Source: Aliagarivorans marinus DSM 23064
Lineage (GTDB): Bacteria; Pseudomonadota; Gammaproteobacteria; Enterobacterales; Celerinatantimonadaceae
DNA: 64,000 bases
NCBI RefSeq assembly: GCF_000429485.1
Contig: NZ_AUBY01000021.1
Span: 1 to 64,000, forward strand
Reading direction: 5' to 3'
Of this stretch, positions 47,214 to 60,764 are shown one piece after another; within the stretch, counting starts at the first letter, position 1, and each line of letters starts with the position of its first letter. Below the pieces are notes generated by a model. That model was given only the letters and a program-made list of their open reading frames with translations, was not told the origin of the DNA and ran no database searches. The position numbers were made by a program, and so were the translations under genes.

Positions 47214-48038
47214 GTGAAATGCACTTCGACACTCTTAGTACTATTTTGTTTGTTTGGCAGCCCCGCATGGGCCGGTGATTTTGTGGTGGATATCGGTGGC
47301 TTCTGGGCAAAAACCGACTCTACGGTCACCAGCAAGGCACTTGATGGCAACCCGATTACCTTGGATTTCGAAGACGCCCTGGCGCTTAGGGATAACCAAG
47401 TCCTGCCCTACTTGTGGCTAGGTTATCGCTTTAACGAACGCCACATTGTCTACCTGGACTGGAAACGGCTACACCGCAGCGCAGCTAACGTCTCTGAAGT
47501 CGACTTTGTTATCCCAGAACACCCAGAAAGCGGCATCACCGCTGGCTCCCACATTGAGACCCGCTTAGATATCGATGTCGCGCGGCTAGGCTATGCCTAC
47601 TCCTTTTATCAGCGGCCCAATGCAGAGGCCGGCGTATCGCTAGGATTGCATCTGATGTTTATCGACTTGGGATTCTCGGGCGAGCTCAGCGGCTGTGTCA
47701 CTCTGCCAAGTGGTGAGAGTGAGTGCGCCAGAGTGGAATCGGGGGAGCAAAGCGTCAGTGATTCGGTGACTGCGCCCTTACCAGATATAGGCATGTGGTT
47801 TAACTACCAGCTCTACAAGCAACTGTGGCTAGACACCCATGTGCAGTGGTTCTATCTGAAAGTTGATGATATTTCGGGAAGTTTGCTGGATGTACATGCA
47901 GGGCTGAAATATACATTGACCCCTGACTGGGATATCGGCTTGGGCTACAACTACTACCGGGTCGAAGTTGATTGGGATAGCACCGAGCTGCGCTATAACT
48001 ACCGCGGCCCGATGCTTAATGTGCGTTACCGTTTTTAA
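47214..48038 (+). CDS. Outer membrane beta-barrel protein
   Basis: 274 aa from a GTG with AAGGAC upstream. Signal peptide MKCTSTLLVLFCLFGSPAWA, then alternating amphipathic strands (FVVDIGGFWAK, LPYLWLGYRF, HIVYLDWKRL, LGLGYNYY-like IGLGYNYYRV) and a C-terminal Phe (NVRYRF), the outer-membrane insertion signature. Likely an 8-10-stranded barrel; role unknown. Divergent from the DeoR gene and convergent with glmU, whose stop is 3 bp away. Confidence 0.78.
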   Translation: MKCTSTLLVLFCLFGSPAWAGDFVVDIGGFWAKTDSTVTSKALDGNPITLDFEDALALRDNQVLPYLWLGYRFNERHIVYLDWKRLHRSAANVSEVDFVIPEHPESGITAGSHIETRLDIDVARLGYAYSFYQRPNAEAGVSLGLHLMFIDLGFSGELSGCVTLPSGESECARVESGEQSVSDSVTAPLPDIGMWFNYQLYKQLWLDTHVQWFYLKVDDISGSLLDVHAGLKYTLTPDWDIGLGYNYYRVEVDWDSTELRYNYRGPMLNVRYRF

Positions 48039-48041
48039 GGC

Positions 48042-49406
48042 TTACTTGTCGCCCTTGGTAGGACGCTTCCAGCCGCTAAGATTGCGCTGGCGGGTTCGCG
48101 AGATTGCCAAGGCCTCTGCTTCAACATCAGAGGTAACGGTCGTTCCCGCGCCCACAGTGGCGTTTTTACCCACCGTTACCGGTGCCACCAATTGGCTGTC
48201 GCTGCCGATAAAGGCGCCGTCTTCGATCACCGTTTTGTGTTTATTGGCACCGTCGTAGTTACAGGTGATGGTGCCCGCACCAATGTTCACCTGCTGACCC
48301 ACCTCAGTATCGCCCAGATAAGTCAGGTGTCCGGCCTTAGAGCCTTCGCCCAACACAGCATTCTTCATCTCAACAAAGTTGCCGATATGGGCATCTTTGG
48401 CCAGCTTGGCACCCGGGCGCAAACGCGCAAACGGGCCGGCAGAAGACTGCTCGCCCATTTCTGCCTGCTCGATCACCGAGTTGGCTTTAACCGTGGCGCC
48501 ATCGGCAATGCTGCAGTTGCGCAGTACACAGTTAGGCTCAATGGTTACCCCATTGCCTATGCTGACCTTGCCTTCAATGACCACATTAATGTCGATAAAA
48601 CAGTCTTTACCAATGCTAAGCTCACCACGCAGATCGAAGCGGGTGGCATCACTCAGGCTCACGCCGTCTGCCAACAAGGCTTCAGCTTGCTGTAGTTGGT
48701 AGGCGCGCTCCAAGCGGTTGAGCTGGATACGGTCATTTACCCCTTGCACCTCAACCAGTGAGGCGGGCTGCACTGTTTGCACGGTCTTTCCGTCCTGCAC
48801 CGCCATCTCAATCAAGTCAGTTACGTAGTACTCGCCTTGGGCATTGTCGTTATTGAGTTGCGCCAACCAACGTTTAAAGTCGCGCCCTTTGGCTACCAGC
48901 ACACCGGTATTCACTTCGCAAATCGCTAGTTGCTCGGGCGAGGCATCTTTGTGCTCAACAATGGCGGTAACGCCTTGCGCATTGCGCACGATACGGCCAT
49001 AGCCAGTTGGGTCATCCAGGTTCACGGTAAGCAGTGCGATGCCGCCTTCCGGCAAGGCTTGGGTTAACTGCTCAATGGTTTCTTTGGCAATCAATGGGGT
49101 ATCGCCATAGAGCATCACCACCGCTTCATCATCACCAAAGTAAGGCGCGGCTTGCTGCATGGCGTGGCCGGTACCCAGCTGCTCGGCCTGATGCACCCAG
49201 TTCAACTCTGGCTCTGAGATCTGCGCCTTTAGCAGCTCCGCACCATGGCCATAAATCAGATGAACCGCCGAAGGAGACAGGGTCTTGGCGGTGTCGATAA
49301 CATGCTGCACCATCGGCTTGTTTGCCAGCTTATGAAGAACTTTGGGTAGATCGGAGCGCATACGCGTTCCTTTGCCTGCAGCGAGAATAGCTACGCTGAA
49401 ATTCAT
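48042..49406 (-). CDS. glmU: Bifunctional N-acetylglucosamine-1-phosphate uridyltransferase / glucosamine-1-phosphate acetyltransferase
   Basis: 454 aa (E. coli 456). Nucleotidyltransferase signature [18 protein letters not shown] at the N-terminus, then from about residue 250 a left-handed beta-helix of hexapeptides ([20 protein letters not shown]) with the acetyltransferase site NFVEMKNA and [22 protein letters not shown]. It makes UDP-GlcNAc, using glucosamine-1-phosphate derived from the GlmS product. It lies downstream of viaA on the same strand (48-bp gap). Confidence 0.95.
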   Translation of the reverse strand: MNFSVAILAAGKGTRMRSDLPKVLHKLANKPMVQHVIDTAKTLSPSAVHLIYGHGAELLKAQISEPELNWVHQAEQLGTGHAMQQAAPYFGDDEAVVMLYGDTPLIAKETIEQLTQALPEGGIALLTVNLDDPTGYGRIVRNAQGVTAIVEHKDASPEQLAICEVNTGVLVAKGRDFKRWLAQLNNDNAQGEYYVTDLIEMAVQDGKTVQTVQPASLVEVQGVNDRIQLNRLERAYQLQQAEALLADGVSLSDATRFDLRGELSIGKDCFIDINVVIEGKVSIGNGVTIEPNCVLRNCSIADGATVKANSVIEQAEMGEQSSAGPFARLRPGAKLAKDAHIGNFVEMKNAVLGEGSKAGHLTYLGDTEVGQQVNIGAGTITCNYDGANKHKTVIEDGAFIGSDSQLVAPVTVGKNATVGAGTTVTSDVEAEALAISRTRQRNLSGWKRPTKGDK

Positions 49407-49454
49407 AGTGATTCCTATCAGATACCTTGGTGTGTCTGGCTATTACTATAAAGC

Positions 49455-50909
49455 TTAAGAAGCAGATGAAAACCGCTTCACCAAGTTTTTTGTCAGGTGA
49501 TTGTGGTAATCCCACACTTCATCGAAGATGGTCATTAGCGAAGGATTGCCATAGCGGCTTAGGTTGACCGCATGAAAGCGATTCTCCGACTGCTTGATCT
49601 GGGTAACGTCGCCGAGCAAGGACTCTGGCGGTGCTGGTGCGATAAAATCAGACAGTACCAGCAAGTCGGCGTTGAGGTAGCGTTGCTGCTGGAACTGCTC
49701 AATCGCGGCAGCCAAGAGCTTGTTGATATCGGTGCCACCATGAAAGCTGTAGCTTAAAAAGCTAAGCGCTTCACGCAACCCATCCTGGCGGGTTAGCTCG
49801 TAGCAGATCAGCTCGCTGGAGAACAGCATCACATAGCAGTCACGCTTCTCGGCCAACGCTATCTCCATCAAGCCATAGGCCAAGGCCTTGGCGCAGCGCT
49901 CAGGAAAGCCCTGCATCGACCCGGAGCAATCGATGGCCAGCACAAATGGCCCTTTGGGTAGCTGCGGCGGGCCGATATCGACCTTTTCAGTCGCAACCTT
50001 GCTCAGGCTGTGTTGCTTACCTTGTTGCTGGTAGTTGAGCAGGCGCTTGTCGACCAAGTGCTTGTAGAACACCACCTCTAGCTCGGGATAGGCTAGGAAC
50101 AAGGTCTCGCTGGGCAGCAGCTTGGATATATCATCGCTTTCGTGGATACCCACGATGTCATCGTTACAGCTTTGGCTCTGCTCTTGCTGCAGGCTAAGCT
50201 GCTCTTCGCAGGCCTGCTGGTGGTCGGCCGGTTGCTGCTCAGAGGCGCGCCGACCAATGCTCTCGGCGATCTCCTGCAGACCCTTACGCTCTTTTAAAAA
50301 ACGCGCCACCCGCAGCAGCTGTTTGTGCTCGCGCTTGGTCAGTTTGCAGGCCGCCATATCCCAAAGCCGGCCGACCTTACGCCAATCACCTTGTTGCTGC
50401 AGCTCGGCCAGCTCTTGTAAGGTCTCTGCGCGTTGGTATAAATCCTCTAACAGCGCCTGCTTGCTTTGCTCTAGCTCGTGCAGCTGCGCTTCTTTGAGTG
50501 AGAGCAACAAGGACTCAAACCAGCGATTGCAAAAGTAGCTTTGGAACATCGGACTGAGGCGACGACGGCCATCTTCAGTGAGTTTCTTGGCTTCCAGATA
50601 GAAGGGGGAGTGCTCCGCTAAACCCTCGACGATATCATCGACATGCAGAGCAAAATCCACCGCATCCATCTCAATGGCCAACTGATACTGCTGGATCTCT
50701 TTGGCAAAGCGCTGCTCTTGTGGAACACGGCTTAACTGCTGCTGTAGCTGACCCCGCCACTTACTGAGCTGACCTTTCATGGCCGACTTAATATCGGCAC
50801 TGGATTCAGCCATCATCATCAACTGCGGCTTGAGCATAACCTCGCGCACCGCCTCGTCGAGTAAGCCTGATTCTGCGAGCATCACGCCCAATTGCACACT
50901 ATCGAACAT
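49455..50909 (-). CDS. viaA: VWA-domain protein ViaA
   Basis: 484 aa, like E. coli ViaA (483). A helical N-terminal part is followed by a C-terminal von Willebrand A domain with the MIDAS motif AIDCSGSMQG (about residue 330) and later GGTDI. ViaA works with the MoxR ATPase RavA, binds membrane lipid and respiratory complexes, and affects aminoglycoside sensitivity in E. coli. Starts 2 bp after the ravA stop, so the two are coupled. Confidence 0.9.
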   Translation of the reverse strand: MFDSVQLGVMLAESGLLDEAVREVMLKPQLMMMAESSADIKSAMKGQLSKWRGQLQQQLSRVPQEQRFAKEIQQYQLAIEMDAVDFALHVDDIVEGLAEHSPFYLEAKKLTEDGRRRLSPMFQSYFCNRWFESLLLSLKEAQLHELEQSKQALLEDLYQRAETLQELAELQQQGDWRKVGRLWDMAACKLTKREHKQLLRVARFLKERKGLQEIAESIGRRASEQQPADHQQACEEQLSLQQEQSQSCNDDIVGIHESDDISKLLPSETLFLAYPELEVVFYKHLVDKRLLNYQQQGKQHSLSKVATEKVDIGPPQLPKGPFVLAIDCSGSMQGFPERCAKALAYGLMEIALAEKRDCYVMLFSSELICYELTRQDGLREALSFLSYSFHGGTDINKLLAAAIEQFQQQRYLNADLLVLSDFIAPAPPESLLGDVTQIKQSENRFHAVNLSRYGNPSLMTIFDEVWDYHNHLTKNLVKRFSSAS

Positions 50910-50911
50910 AA

Positions 50912-52567
50912 TCAGGACTCGAAGAACTCAGCGATGTTTTGCAAACGGTAGAGATGGCGCTCTATCTGCCCCTTGAGCTTAGCCACCTGTTGTTCGGCCG
51001 AGACCAAACTGGCTTCTACCAGTTCAGGCAAGCGGGGGTTGATAAAGCTGTGGGGCAGGGCTTGGTGGAACAAGCGGCGACTTTGGACCAGCTGGATCTC
51101 GAGTTGTTTTAGTTGCTGTTGCAAATCATCTACCTTAGCTGACCAGCGCTGCTTGAGCTCATCATCGATACCGTCAGCGCTCACCAAACCTAGGGGTAGG
51201 GGACGACTGGCGATATCGCGGATCACTAGCCCGTGGCTAGCATCGAGCTCAATGCGCAGGGTCATCAGCGTTTTCGACTGATTCACATAGCCTAGTAGCT
51301 CAGCTTCTCCTGCGCGAATGCGTTTGAGCAGCTGTTCAGGCTCTAAGTAAACCCAACGGGTTTCTCCGTGGTCACGTTCGTTTACACCCTGATTCTGCTG
51401 CAGCACCACCAAACGGATCAGTTTTGCCCCCACCTCGCTGGAAAACGGCCTCGCATTACTGAGATCGATCTGGAAGAACTCTTTACGCAGACCCACCTCA
51501 ACCGAAGCCATCAACTGCAACTGCTGGGCGATATCTGTTTGCAGCTGCAAGTACTCAGCCTGCAGTAGCTCACAGCCTTCCACTATCGCCAGTTGGCTAA
51601 AGGCATTGTTCACTGCAAAGTGCTGCACACAGGCCTGCACATACTGGCGACTCTCGAGGTTATGCCATAGGCAGTCCTCGAGCAGCAGCACATCTAAGGG
51701 GTTAATCTCATGACGGCCGTTAAAAAAGGCGCTGGCTTTGAGCAGGTGCAGCGCTTTTTTCCAACGTCGGTCGGATACATAGAGGTCTTTGGCCTGTTCG
51801 GAAAGCTCGCTCAGCTCAGCGGGAACCTGCTCAATCGCTTGCTTGAGCTTATAGATCACATCGAATACCGATTCGGGGAGCTCAACCCGCTGCAGGCATT
51901 GCTGCCAATAGTGGTACTCCTGATGGGTAATGCGCAGCTCACTGGCGACCTCTGGCAGCTGATACTCACCCAGTAACATCGCCTTAAAATTCTCTTTTTG
52001 CTGGATGCGATTAACGAACACCCGCAGCAACATCCGGTCATACAGGGCTTCCAGGCCGCTATCTTCTTCCGGTAATTCGTTGGATGCGGTCACCAGCAGG
52101 CGCATTGGCACATCAATGACCTCGGCGCCGTTGCGAAACACTCGCTCGTTCACCACCGTGAGCAGGGTATTGAGGATCGCCGGTCCCGCCTTCCAGATCT
52201 CATCGAGGAACACCACTTCGCTGCTCGGCAGGTAGCCATCGATGAGCCGCAAATACTTGCCGTGGTCTTTTAGCTCCTGGATAGAGAGCGGGCCAAACAC
52301 CTCTTCAGGTGTGGAGAAGCGAGTCATTAGGTAGTCAAAGAAACTGGCTTGGTCGAAGGCCTCGGCCAAGCGCTTGGCGATCATGCTTTTGGCGATTCCC
52401 GGCGGGCCCAACAGGAACACACTTTCGCCGGCCAGTGCCGCCAGTAAACATAAACGGAAGCTCTCTTCGCGCTCATAGATCCCAGCGCTTAAGGCATCAA
52501 GTAGCTCAGAGATGCGCTCAGACAGCAGCTGTTTATCGGAGTGACTTAGCCGGTAGGTATCCGACAT
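50912..52567 (-). CDS. ravA: MoxR-family AAA+ ATPase RavA
   Basis: 551 aa (E. coli 498). Walker A LGPPGIAKSM near residue 57, Walker B VVFLDEIWKAG near 118, sensor motif VTASNELPEED, then a lid, a triple-helical/LARA-like region (LEPEQLLKRIRAGE, VIRDIASRPLPLG) and coiled-coil segments (KVDDLQQQLKQLEIQLVQSR) that make it longer than the E. coli protein. Functions as a hexameric chaperone-like ATPase with ViaA. It starts about 100 bp after the atp operon terminator. Confidence 0.9.
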   Translation of the reverse strand: MSDTYRLSHSDKQLLSERISELLDALSAGIYEREESFRLCLLAALAGESVFLLGPPGIAKSMIAKRLAEAFDQASFFDYLMTRFSTPEEVFGPLSIQELKDHGKYLRLIDGYLPSSEVVFLDEIWKAGPAILNTLLTVVNERVFRNGAEVIDVPMRLLVTASNELPEEDSGLEALYDRMLLRVFVNRIQQKENFKAMLLGEYQLPEVASELRITHQEYHYWQQCLQRVELPESVFDVIYKLKQAIEQVPAELSELSEQAKDLYVSDRRWKKALHLLKASAFFNGRHEINPLDVLLLEDCLWHNLESRQYVQACVQHFAVNNAFSQLAIVEGCELLQAEYLQLQTDIAQQLQLMASVEVGLRKEFFQIDLSNARPFSSEVGAKLIRLVVLQQNQGVNERDHGETRWVYLEPEQLLKRIRAGEAELLGYVNQSKTLMTLRIELDASHGLVIRDIASRPLPLGLVSADGIDDELKQRWSAKVDDLQQQLKQLEIQLVQSRRLFHQALPHSFINPRLPELVEASLVSAEQQVAKLKGQIERHLYRLQNIAEFFES

Positions 52568-52671
52568 GGGGTCATATCTCCCTTAGTTTTGCGAATTTAA
52601 GAAATATAGCAGGGGAGTTTTGCAGAGGTAGCGAACATTGTTTGACGTACATCCTAAACTCACCAAACAAA

Positions 52672-52693
52672 AAAGGCGCCCACAGGCGCCTTT
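52672..52693 (-). terminator. Terminator of the ATP synthase operon
   Basis: 9-bp stem AAAGGCGCC/GGCGCCTTT with a 4-nt loop, followed on the minus strand by a T run, 15 bp after the atpC stop. Confidence 0.9.
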
Positions 52694-52707
52694 CTAATCA
52701 AAGCCAA

Positions 52708-53133
52708 CTAGCTGAGTGTTTTACCTAGCAGCTGGATAACTTGCAGCTGAGCCATTGCCTTATTCAACTCCACTTGCGCTTTGTTGAAGTCCATATCCCC
52801 GGTTGGGTTACGGATCTGCGCTTCCGCTTCTTTGCGGGCGCGTTCAGACTTGGCACGATCCAGCTCTTCACCACGGATAGCCGTGTCAGCCAGCACCGTT
52901 ACGCTGTTTGGCTGAACCTCCAGGTAGCCCCCGGAGATGTAAATCAGCTGTTCCTCACCATGTTGCTTGGTCAGGCGAACCATTCCAGGCTTGACCGGTG
53001 TTAGCAGTGGGGCGTGGCCATACAGCACACCCAACTCACCTTCCACACCAGTTACCCGCAAATGCTCCACCAAGCCAGAGAAGATTTTCTTCTCTGCGCT
53101 TACCACTTCAAGGTGAACCGTCATTGCAGCCAT
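52708..53133 (-). CDS. atpC: ATP synthase epsilon subunit
   Basis: 141 aa. Begins [18 protein letters not shown]; the beta sandwich is followed by a helical hairpin ([17 protein letters not shown]). [10 protein letters not shown] and [20 protein letters not shown] are subunit hallmarks. It is part of the F1 central stalk and inhibits ATP hydrolysis. Last gene of the operon. Confidence 0.95.
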   Translation of the reverse strand: MAAMTVHLEVVSAEKKIFSGLVEHLRVTGVEGELGVLYGHAPLLTPVKPGMVRLTKQHGEEQLIYISGGYLEVQPNSVTVLADTAIRGEELDRAKSERARKEAEAQIRNPTGDMDFNKAQVELNKAMAQLQVIQLLGKTLS

Positions 53134-53161
53134 ACTTGCCTCCTATCTCGTCTTGGCAAGC

Positions 53162-54565
<1,404 letters not shown>

Positions 54566-54575
54566 TTACCTAAGC

Positions 54576-55436
54576 CTAAACGGCTGCCGCTCCCGCAGAA
54601 ATCTCACCCAGTTCTTGGGTAATTGCCGCTTGACGTTCCTTGTTGTAAACCAACTGAAGGTCATCAATAAGACTGCCCGCATTATCGGTTGCTGCTTTCA
54701 TCGCAACCATTCGCGCCGCTTGCTCACACGCCAGGTTTTCCACCACAGCTTGATACACCTGAGATTCGATGTAACGAACCATCAGGCCATCGAGGATCTC
54801 TTCGGCATTCGGCTCGTACAGGTAATCCCAATTGCGACTGGCGATTTCCGGGTCATCAGCTTTAGGCAGCGGTAGTAATTGGTCGATATGCGGCTCCTGG
54901 GTCATGGTGTTAATAAACTTATTGAACACCACATAGATACGATCGAGTTTGCCCTCGTCGTACTCATCCAGCATTACCTTCACCGTACCAATCAACTCTT
55001 CTACCGTCGGGTTATCAGCCAAACCGGTGTTTTGCGCTAGCACCTTCCCATGGTGAGGGAAGAAGCCCGCCGCTTTACCACCAATCAGGGCCATTTCAAC
55101 TTCGACGCCCTGATCTTGCCATTGCTGAATCTCTTTGATGGTTCGCTTGAACAGGTTGATGTTCAAACCACCACAAAGACCACGGTCGGTAGAAACGATG
55201 ATATAGCCCACTCGCTTGGCTTCACGCTCGACCACATACGGATGTTTGTACTCGAGGTGACCCAAGGCGATATGACCAATTACGTTGCGCATGGCATCTG
55301 CGTAAGGGCGGCTGGACTCCATTTGCTCTTGAGTACGCCGCATCTTACTGGCAGCTACCATTTCCATAGCTTTGGTAATCTTTTGGGTGTTTTTTACACT
55401 GCCAATCTTACCTTTAATCTCTTTAGCGCCGGCCAT
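54576..55436 (-). CDS. atpG: ATP synthase gamma subunit
   Basis: 286 aa. N-terminal [20 protein letters not shown] with [22 protein letters not shown], and the C-terminal coiled-coil half [16 protein letters not shown] then [14 protein letters not shown]. Rotor shaft of F1. Confidence 0.96.
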   Translation of the reverse strand: MAGAKEIKGKIGSVKNTQKITKAMEMVAASKMRRTQEQMESSRPYADAMRNVIGHIALGHLEYKHPYVVEREAKRVGYIIVSTDRGLCGGLNINLFKRTIKEIQQWQDQGVEVEMALIGGKAAGFFPHHGKVLAQNTGLADNPTVEELIGTVKVMLDEYDEGKLDRIYVVFNKFINTMTQEPHIDQLLPLPKADDPEIASRNWDYLYEPNAEEILDGLMVRYIESQVYQAVVENLACEQAARMVAMKAATDNAGSLIDDLQLVYNKERQAAITQELGEISAGAAAV

Positions 55437-55456
55437 AACTGTTCGCTCCTATGCGC

Positions 55457-56998
55457 TTACCACGACTGAGTGGTCTTGAAGTTTTCAATCAGTGATTTGA
55501 TTGCGTCTTCAATCTCGTCGTTGTAATCGCCTTTCTCGTTAATCTTCGCGAGCAGATCGGCCGCTTCGTTGCGAGCGTAGTTGAGCAGCGAGGTTTCAAA
55601 CGTCACCACGTGGTCAATCTCTACGTCCAGCAAGTAGCCTTTCTCTGCGGCATACAGGCTGATGGCCTGCTCAGCCACCGATAGCGGCGAGAACTGAGGC
55701 TGCTTCATCAGCTCAGTTACTTTCTGACCATGATCCAACTGCTTACGGGTTGCATCATCCAAGTCAGAAGCAAACTGGGCAAAGGCCGCGAGTTCACGAT
55801 ACTGTGCCAATGCGGTACGAATACCACCGGACAGCTTCTTAATGATCTTGGTTTGCGCTGCACCACCTACCCGCGATACCGAGATACCCGGGTCAACTGC
55901 CGGACGAATACCAGAGTTAAACAGTTGGGTGGTGAGGAAGATCTGACCATCGGTAATCGAGATTACGTTGGTCGGTACGAAAGCAGATACGTCACCGGCT
56001 TGGGTTTCGATGATCGGTAGGGCAGTCAATGAACCGCTCTGACCTTTCACTTCACCCTTGGTAAAGTCTTCTACGTACTGCTCGTTCACCTGAGCGGCAC
56101 GCTCTAGCAGACGAGAGTGAAGGTAGAATACGTCACCCGGGAAGGCTTCACGGCCTGGTGGACGACGTAGCAACAGTGAGATCTGACGATACGCTACCGC
56201 CTGTTTAGACAGGTCATCGTAGATAATCAGCGCATCTTCACCGCGGTCGCGGTAGTACTCACCCATGGTACAGCCGGCGTAAGGTGCCAGGTACTGTAGG
56301 GCGGCTGAGTCAGATGCCGATGCGGCAACAATGGTGGTGTAACCCATGGCGCCGTGCTCTTCGAGCTTACGCACCACGTTAGCGATGGTAGAAGCCTTCT
56401 GGCCAATCGCCACGTACACACATTTAATGCCTGAGTCTCGTTGGTTGATGATGGCATCGACTGCGATAGCCGTTTTACCTACCTGACGGTCACCAATAAT
56501 TAGCTCACGCTGACCACGACCGATAGGAATCATCGAGTCGATAGCTTTAATACCGGTTTGTACCGGCTTATCTACCGATTTACGTTCCATAACGCCCGGT
56601 GCAATCACCTCAACCGGTGCGAAGCCATCGTTATCAACGGCACCTTTGCCGTCGATAGGCTCACCCAGGGTGTTTACTACACGGCCCAGCAGGCCACGGC
56701 CTACCGGTACCTCAAGGATACGTCCGGTGCTTTTTACTTTGTTGCCTTCGGCCAAATCGGCGTAAGGCCCCATCACTACCGCACCTACAGAGTCACGCTC
56801 CAAGTTAAGTGCGATGGCATAACGATTGCCGGGAAGTTCGATCATTTCACCTTGCATCACATCCGCAAGGCCATTAATGCGAAGAATACCGTCACTTACA
56901 CTAACGATGGTCCCTTCGTTTCGAGCTTCACTCACAACCTCGAACTGCTCAATACGCTTTTTGATCAGTTCGCTAATTTCAGTGGAGTTCAGTTGCAT
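55457..56998 (-). CDS. atpA: ATP synthase alpha subunit
   Basis: 513 aa, the same length as E. coli AtpA. P-loop [13 protein letters not shown] (about residue 169), the [20 protein letters not shown] start and the arginine-finger region [11 protein letters not shown]. Non-catalytic nucleotide-binding subunit of F1. Confidence 0.97.
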   Translation of the reverse strand: MQLNSTEISELIKKRIEQFEVVSEARNEGTIVSVSDGILRINGLADVMQGEMIELPGNRYAIALNLERDSVGAVVMGPYADLAEGNKVKSTGRILEVPVGRGLLGRVVNTLGEPIDGKGAVDNDGFAPVEVIAPGVMERKSVDKPVQTGIKAIDSMIPIGRGQRELIIGDRQVGKTAIAVDAIINQRDSGIKCVYVAIGQKASTIANVVRKLEEHGAMGYTTIVAASASDSAALQYLAPYAGCTMGEYYRDRGEDALIIYDDLSKQAVAYRQISLLLRRPPGREAFPGDVFYLHSRLLERAAQVNEQYVEDFTKGEVKGQSGSLTALPIIETQAGDVSAFVPTNVISITDGQIFLTTQLFNSGIRPAVDPGISVSRVGGAAQTKIIKKLSGGIRTALAQYRELAAFAQFASDLDDATRKQLDHGQKVTELMKQPQFSPLSVAEQAISLYAAEKGYLLDVEIDHVVTFETSLLNYARNEAADLLAKINEKGDYNDEIEDAIKSLIENFKTTQSW

Positions 56999-57012
56999 GC
57001 TCTATTCCCCAA

Positions 57013-57543
57013 TTACGCTTGCAGTGTGTCGGATAGGCGACGTAGTTGCCCCCGAATTGAACGGTCGATCACCATATCACCGGCTCGAATAATTACGCCG
57101 GCAATAAGAGTTGGGTCGACACTGCAAACAAGCTCTATCTTGCGTGCTAGTCGCTGTTCTAAAGATTCACTAATTTGCGCTCGCTGCTGTTCGCTTAGCT
57201 CCTCAGCAGACACCACCTCAGCGGTTACTACCTTGGCATACTCAGCCTTAAGCTCTGCATAGAGAGCCAACACAGCGGGCAGCGCAGTCAGGCGCTGATT
57301 CTCGGCCATCACCTTGAGGAAGTTGGTAAACTTGTCATCAAAGTAGCCATCACCGACAGCGCTAAAGAGGGAAATAGCCGCATCGGGCAGTACCCGTTGC
57401 AACTGCTTGGTCACCTGTTCGTTGTCTGCAATCTCAGCAGCAACAGCCAGCATCCCGGTCCACTCTTCTATCGCTTGTTTTTCTACGGCGTAATCAAACG
57501 CAGCTTTAGCATAGGGACGAGCAATGGTGTTGATTTCAGCCAT
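57013..57543 (-). CDS. atpH: ATP synthase delta subunit
   Basis: 176 aa. ARPYAKAAFDYAVE at the N-terminus and LVCSVDPTLIAGVIIRAGDMVIDRSIRGQLRRL at the C-terminus are the OSCP/delta signature. Connects F1 to the peripheral b stalk. Confidence 0.95.
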   Translation of the reverse strand: MAEINTIARPYAKAAFDYAVEKQAIEEWTGMLAVAAEIADNEQVTKQLQRVLPDAAISLFSAVGDGYFDDKFTNFLKVMAENQRLTALPAVLALYAELKAEYAKVVTAEVVSAEELSEQQRAQISESLEQRLARKIELVCSVDPTLIAGVIIRAGDMVIDRSIRGQLRRLSDTLQA

Positions 57544-57559
57544 AAGCTCTACCTGCCCC

Positions 57560-58033
57560 TTATTTCAGCTCAGCAACTAATTTATCGACGATGCTCTGAC
57601 TCACATCCTTGTCGACGGAACGCTCCAAGATTTTCTCTGCACCGCTTACTGCTAATTCAGCAAGCTGAGCACGAAGCTCTTCCTGAACACGATTGCGTTC
57701 GGCTTCTACTTCGGTTTTACCTTGAGCGATGATTTTTTCGCGTTCACGATTGGCCTGTTCTTTGGCTTCATCGATGATTTGCGCTTTTCGTTTGTTCGCC
57801 TGATCGACGATCTTGTTCGCTTCAGCTTTGGCATCCTTGAGATGATCAGTTGCCTTTTCTTTAGCGAGTTTCAGATCCTTAACCGCACGCTGCGCGTCGG
57901 CCAAGCCATCGGCGATTTTCTTTTGACGGGCTTCGATCGCATCGATCAATGGTGGCCACACAAAGCGGTAGCAGAACCACACAAAGATGGCGAACGAGAT
58001 CAACTGCCCGAACATGGTAGCATTGATATTCAC
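57560..58033 (-). CDS. atpF: ATP synthase b subunit
   Basis: 157 aa (E. coli 156). One N-terminal membrane helix ([20 protein letters not shown]) and a long charged coiled coil. It forms the peripheral stalk as a homodimer; no second b-like gene is present. Confidence 0.95.
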   Translation of the reverse strand: MNINATMFGQLISFAIFVWFCYRFVWPPLIDAIEARQKKIADGLADAQRAVKDLKLAKEKATDHLKDAKAEANKIVDQANKRKAQIIDEAKEQANREREKIIAQGKTEVEAERNRVQEELRAQLAELAVSGAEKILERSVDKDVSQSIVDKLVAELK

Positions 58034-58069
58034 AATGACACCTCCCTATGTTTCGGATTGAACGACGAC

Positions 58070-59569
<1,500 letters not shown>

Positions 59570-59655
59570 CCTCTACCTCTCTGTCGTTACAGTCAGCCAG
59601 TTTACACTTTTTTTAGCGTGAGCAAAGTCACAATTAGCTAGCTAAAAGCAATTTG

Positions 59656-59683
59656 ATTATACGATGAACCGGCGATGATGCAA
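59656..59683 (-). promoter_or_regulatory. Sigma70 promoter of the atp operon
   Basis: On the minus strand TTGCAT (59678-59683), 16-bp spacer, TATAAT (59656-59661), about 85 bp upstream of the atpI ATG. Confidence 0.6.
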
Positions 59684-59729
59684 TCAAATGTTGCCAACAA
59701 GTGAAGGGTTTTTTAAGAAGTTAGAGGTA

Positions 59730-59751
59730 AAACGGGGGAAACCCCCCGTTT
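59730..59751 (-). terminator. Terminator of the parA-parB transcript
   Basis: 9-bp stem AAACGGGGG/CCCCCGTTT with a 4-nt loop, followed by a short T stretch on the minus strand, 75 bp after the parB stop and upstream of the atp promoter. Confidence 0.7.
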
Positions 59752-59825
59752 AGTGAGGAAAATTTAGCTTTTTGAGAACCTAAATGTAAAGTTAAATGTT
59801 AAAAAACAAACTCATCAAAAATAGA

Positions 59826-60764
59826 TTAAATTGATGTTTCTTCATCTATCATTTGGTTCAAAATACCATCGAGCTGCTCCAAAGAAGCATATGATATCAC
59901 CAGCTTGCCGTTTCCTTTTTTGCTTTGCTGGATCTTCACACCAGCACCAAAGCGTTCACTGAGGCGCTGTTCTAAACTTTCGATATTAGGATCGGCTTTT
60001 TCGACTTTAGTCTCAGGTTTCGGGTTTAGAAGTTTTTTTACTAACTTTTCGGTATCCCGAACAGTCATCGCCTTGGCCACCACGGTGCGCGCCGCATCAC
60101 ACTGAGCCTCATCTTCCAACGCCAGCAAGGCGCGGGCATGACCCATTTCGATATCGCCGTGCTCCAGCAAGCGCTTCACCTCGGCGCTCAAGCTGTTAAG
60201 ACGTAGCAGGTTGGTTACCGTGGTTCGCGACTTACCGACCGCGTCGGCAACTTGCTGATGGGTCAGCTCGAACTCGTTCATCAAGCGGTCAAGGGCGACC
60301 GCTTCTTCCATGGCGTTAAGGTCTTCGCGTTGGATATTCTCGATCAATGCAATGGCAACGGCATTCTCGTCGCTGACATTCTTAATCAGGCAGGGCACTT
60401 CGTGTAGATGGATCTGCTGGGCGGCGCGCCAACGGCGCTCACCGGCGATGATCTCGAAGCTCTGCTCACCCAACTGGCGCACCACAATCGGCTGGATCAC
60501 CCCTTGGGCTTCAATGGAGCGAGCTAGCTCCTCGAGCGCTTCCGAGGACATGTCCTTACGCGGTTGGTACTTGCCGGGGCTGAGCCACTCGATTGGCAGC
60601 TTACGCAGCTCTCCACGGTTGTTGTCGACCGTTTCCTGAGCGTTATCGGCCTTGGTATCTTCTTCAACCTGACGCTGCCTGGCGCTGCTGCTGGTGCTCA
60701 GCAGTACGTCCAAGCCCTTACCTAAACCACGTTTTCTCGCCACCATATTGTTTTCCGTGCTCAT
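59826..60764 (-). CDS. parB: Chromosome partitioning protein ParB
   Basis: 312 aa. Starts with the ParB-typical [14 protein letters not shown], then the ParB/Srx CTPase core ([33 protein letters not shown]), the HTH ([22 protein letters not shown]) and a C-terminal dimerisation part. It clamps on parS, spreads and loads condensin near the origin. The ATG overlaps the parA stop by 4 bp. Confidence 0.96.
   Translation of the reverse strand: MSTENNMVARKRGLGKGLDVLLSTSSSARQRQVEEDTKADNAQETVDNNRGELRKLPIEWLSPGKYQPRKDMSSEALEELARSIEAQGVIQPIVVRQLGEQSFEIIAGERRWRAAQQIHLHEVPCLIKNVSDENAVAIALIENIQREDLNAMEEAVALDRLMNEFELTHQQVADAVGKSRTTVTNLLRLNSLSAEVKRLLEHGDIEMGHARALLALEDEAQCDAARTVVAKAMTVRDTEKLVKKLLNPKPETKVEKADPNIESLEQRLSERFGAGVKIQQSKKGNGKLVISYASLEQLDGILNQMIDEETSI

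Noticed and set aside
55590..55620. CACGTG palindrome in atpA as a parS site
   Set aside because: Only the central six bases match; the flanking GTTT/AAAC arms are absent.
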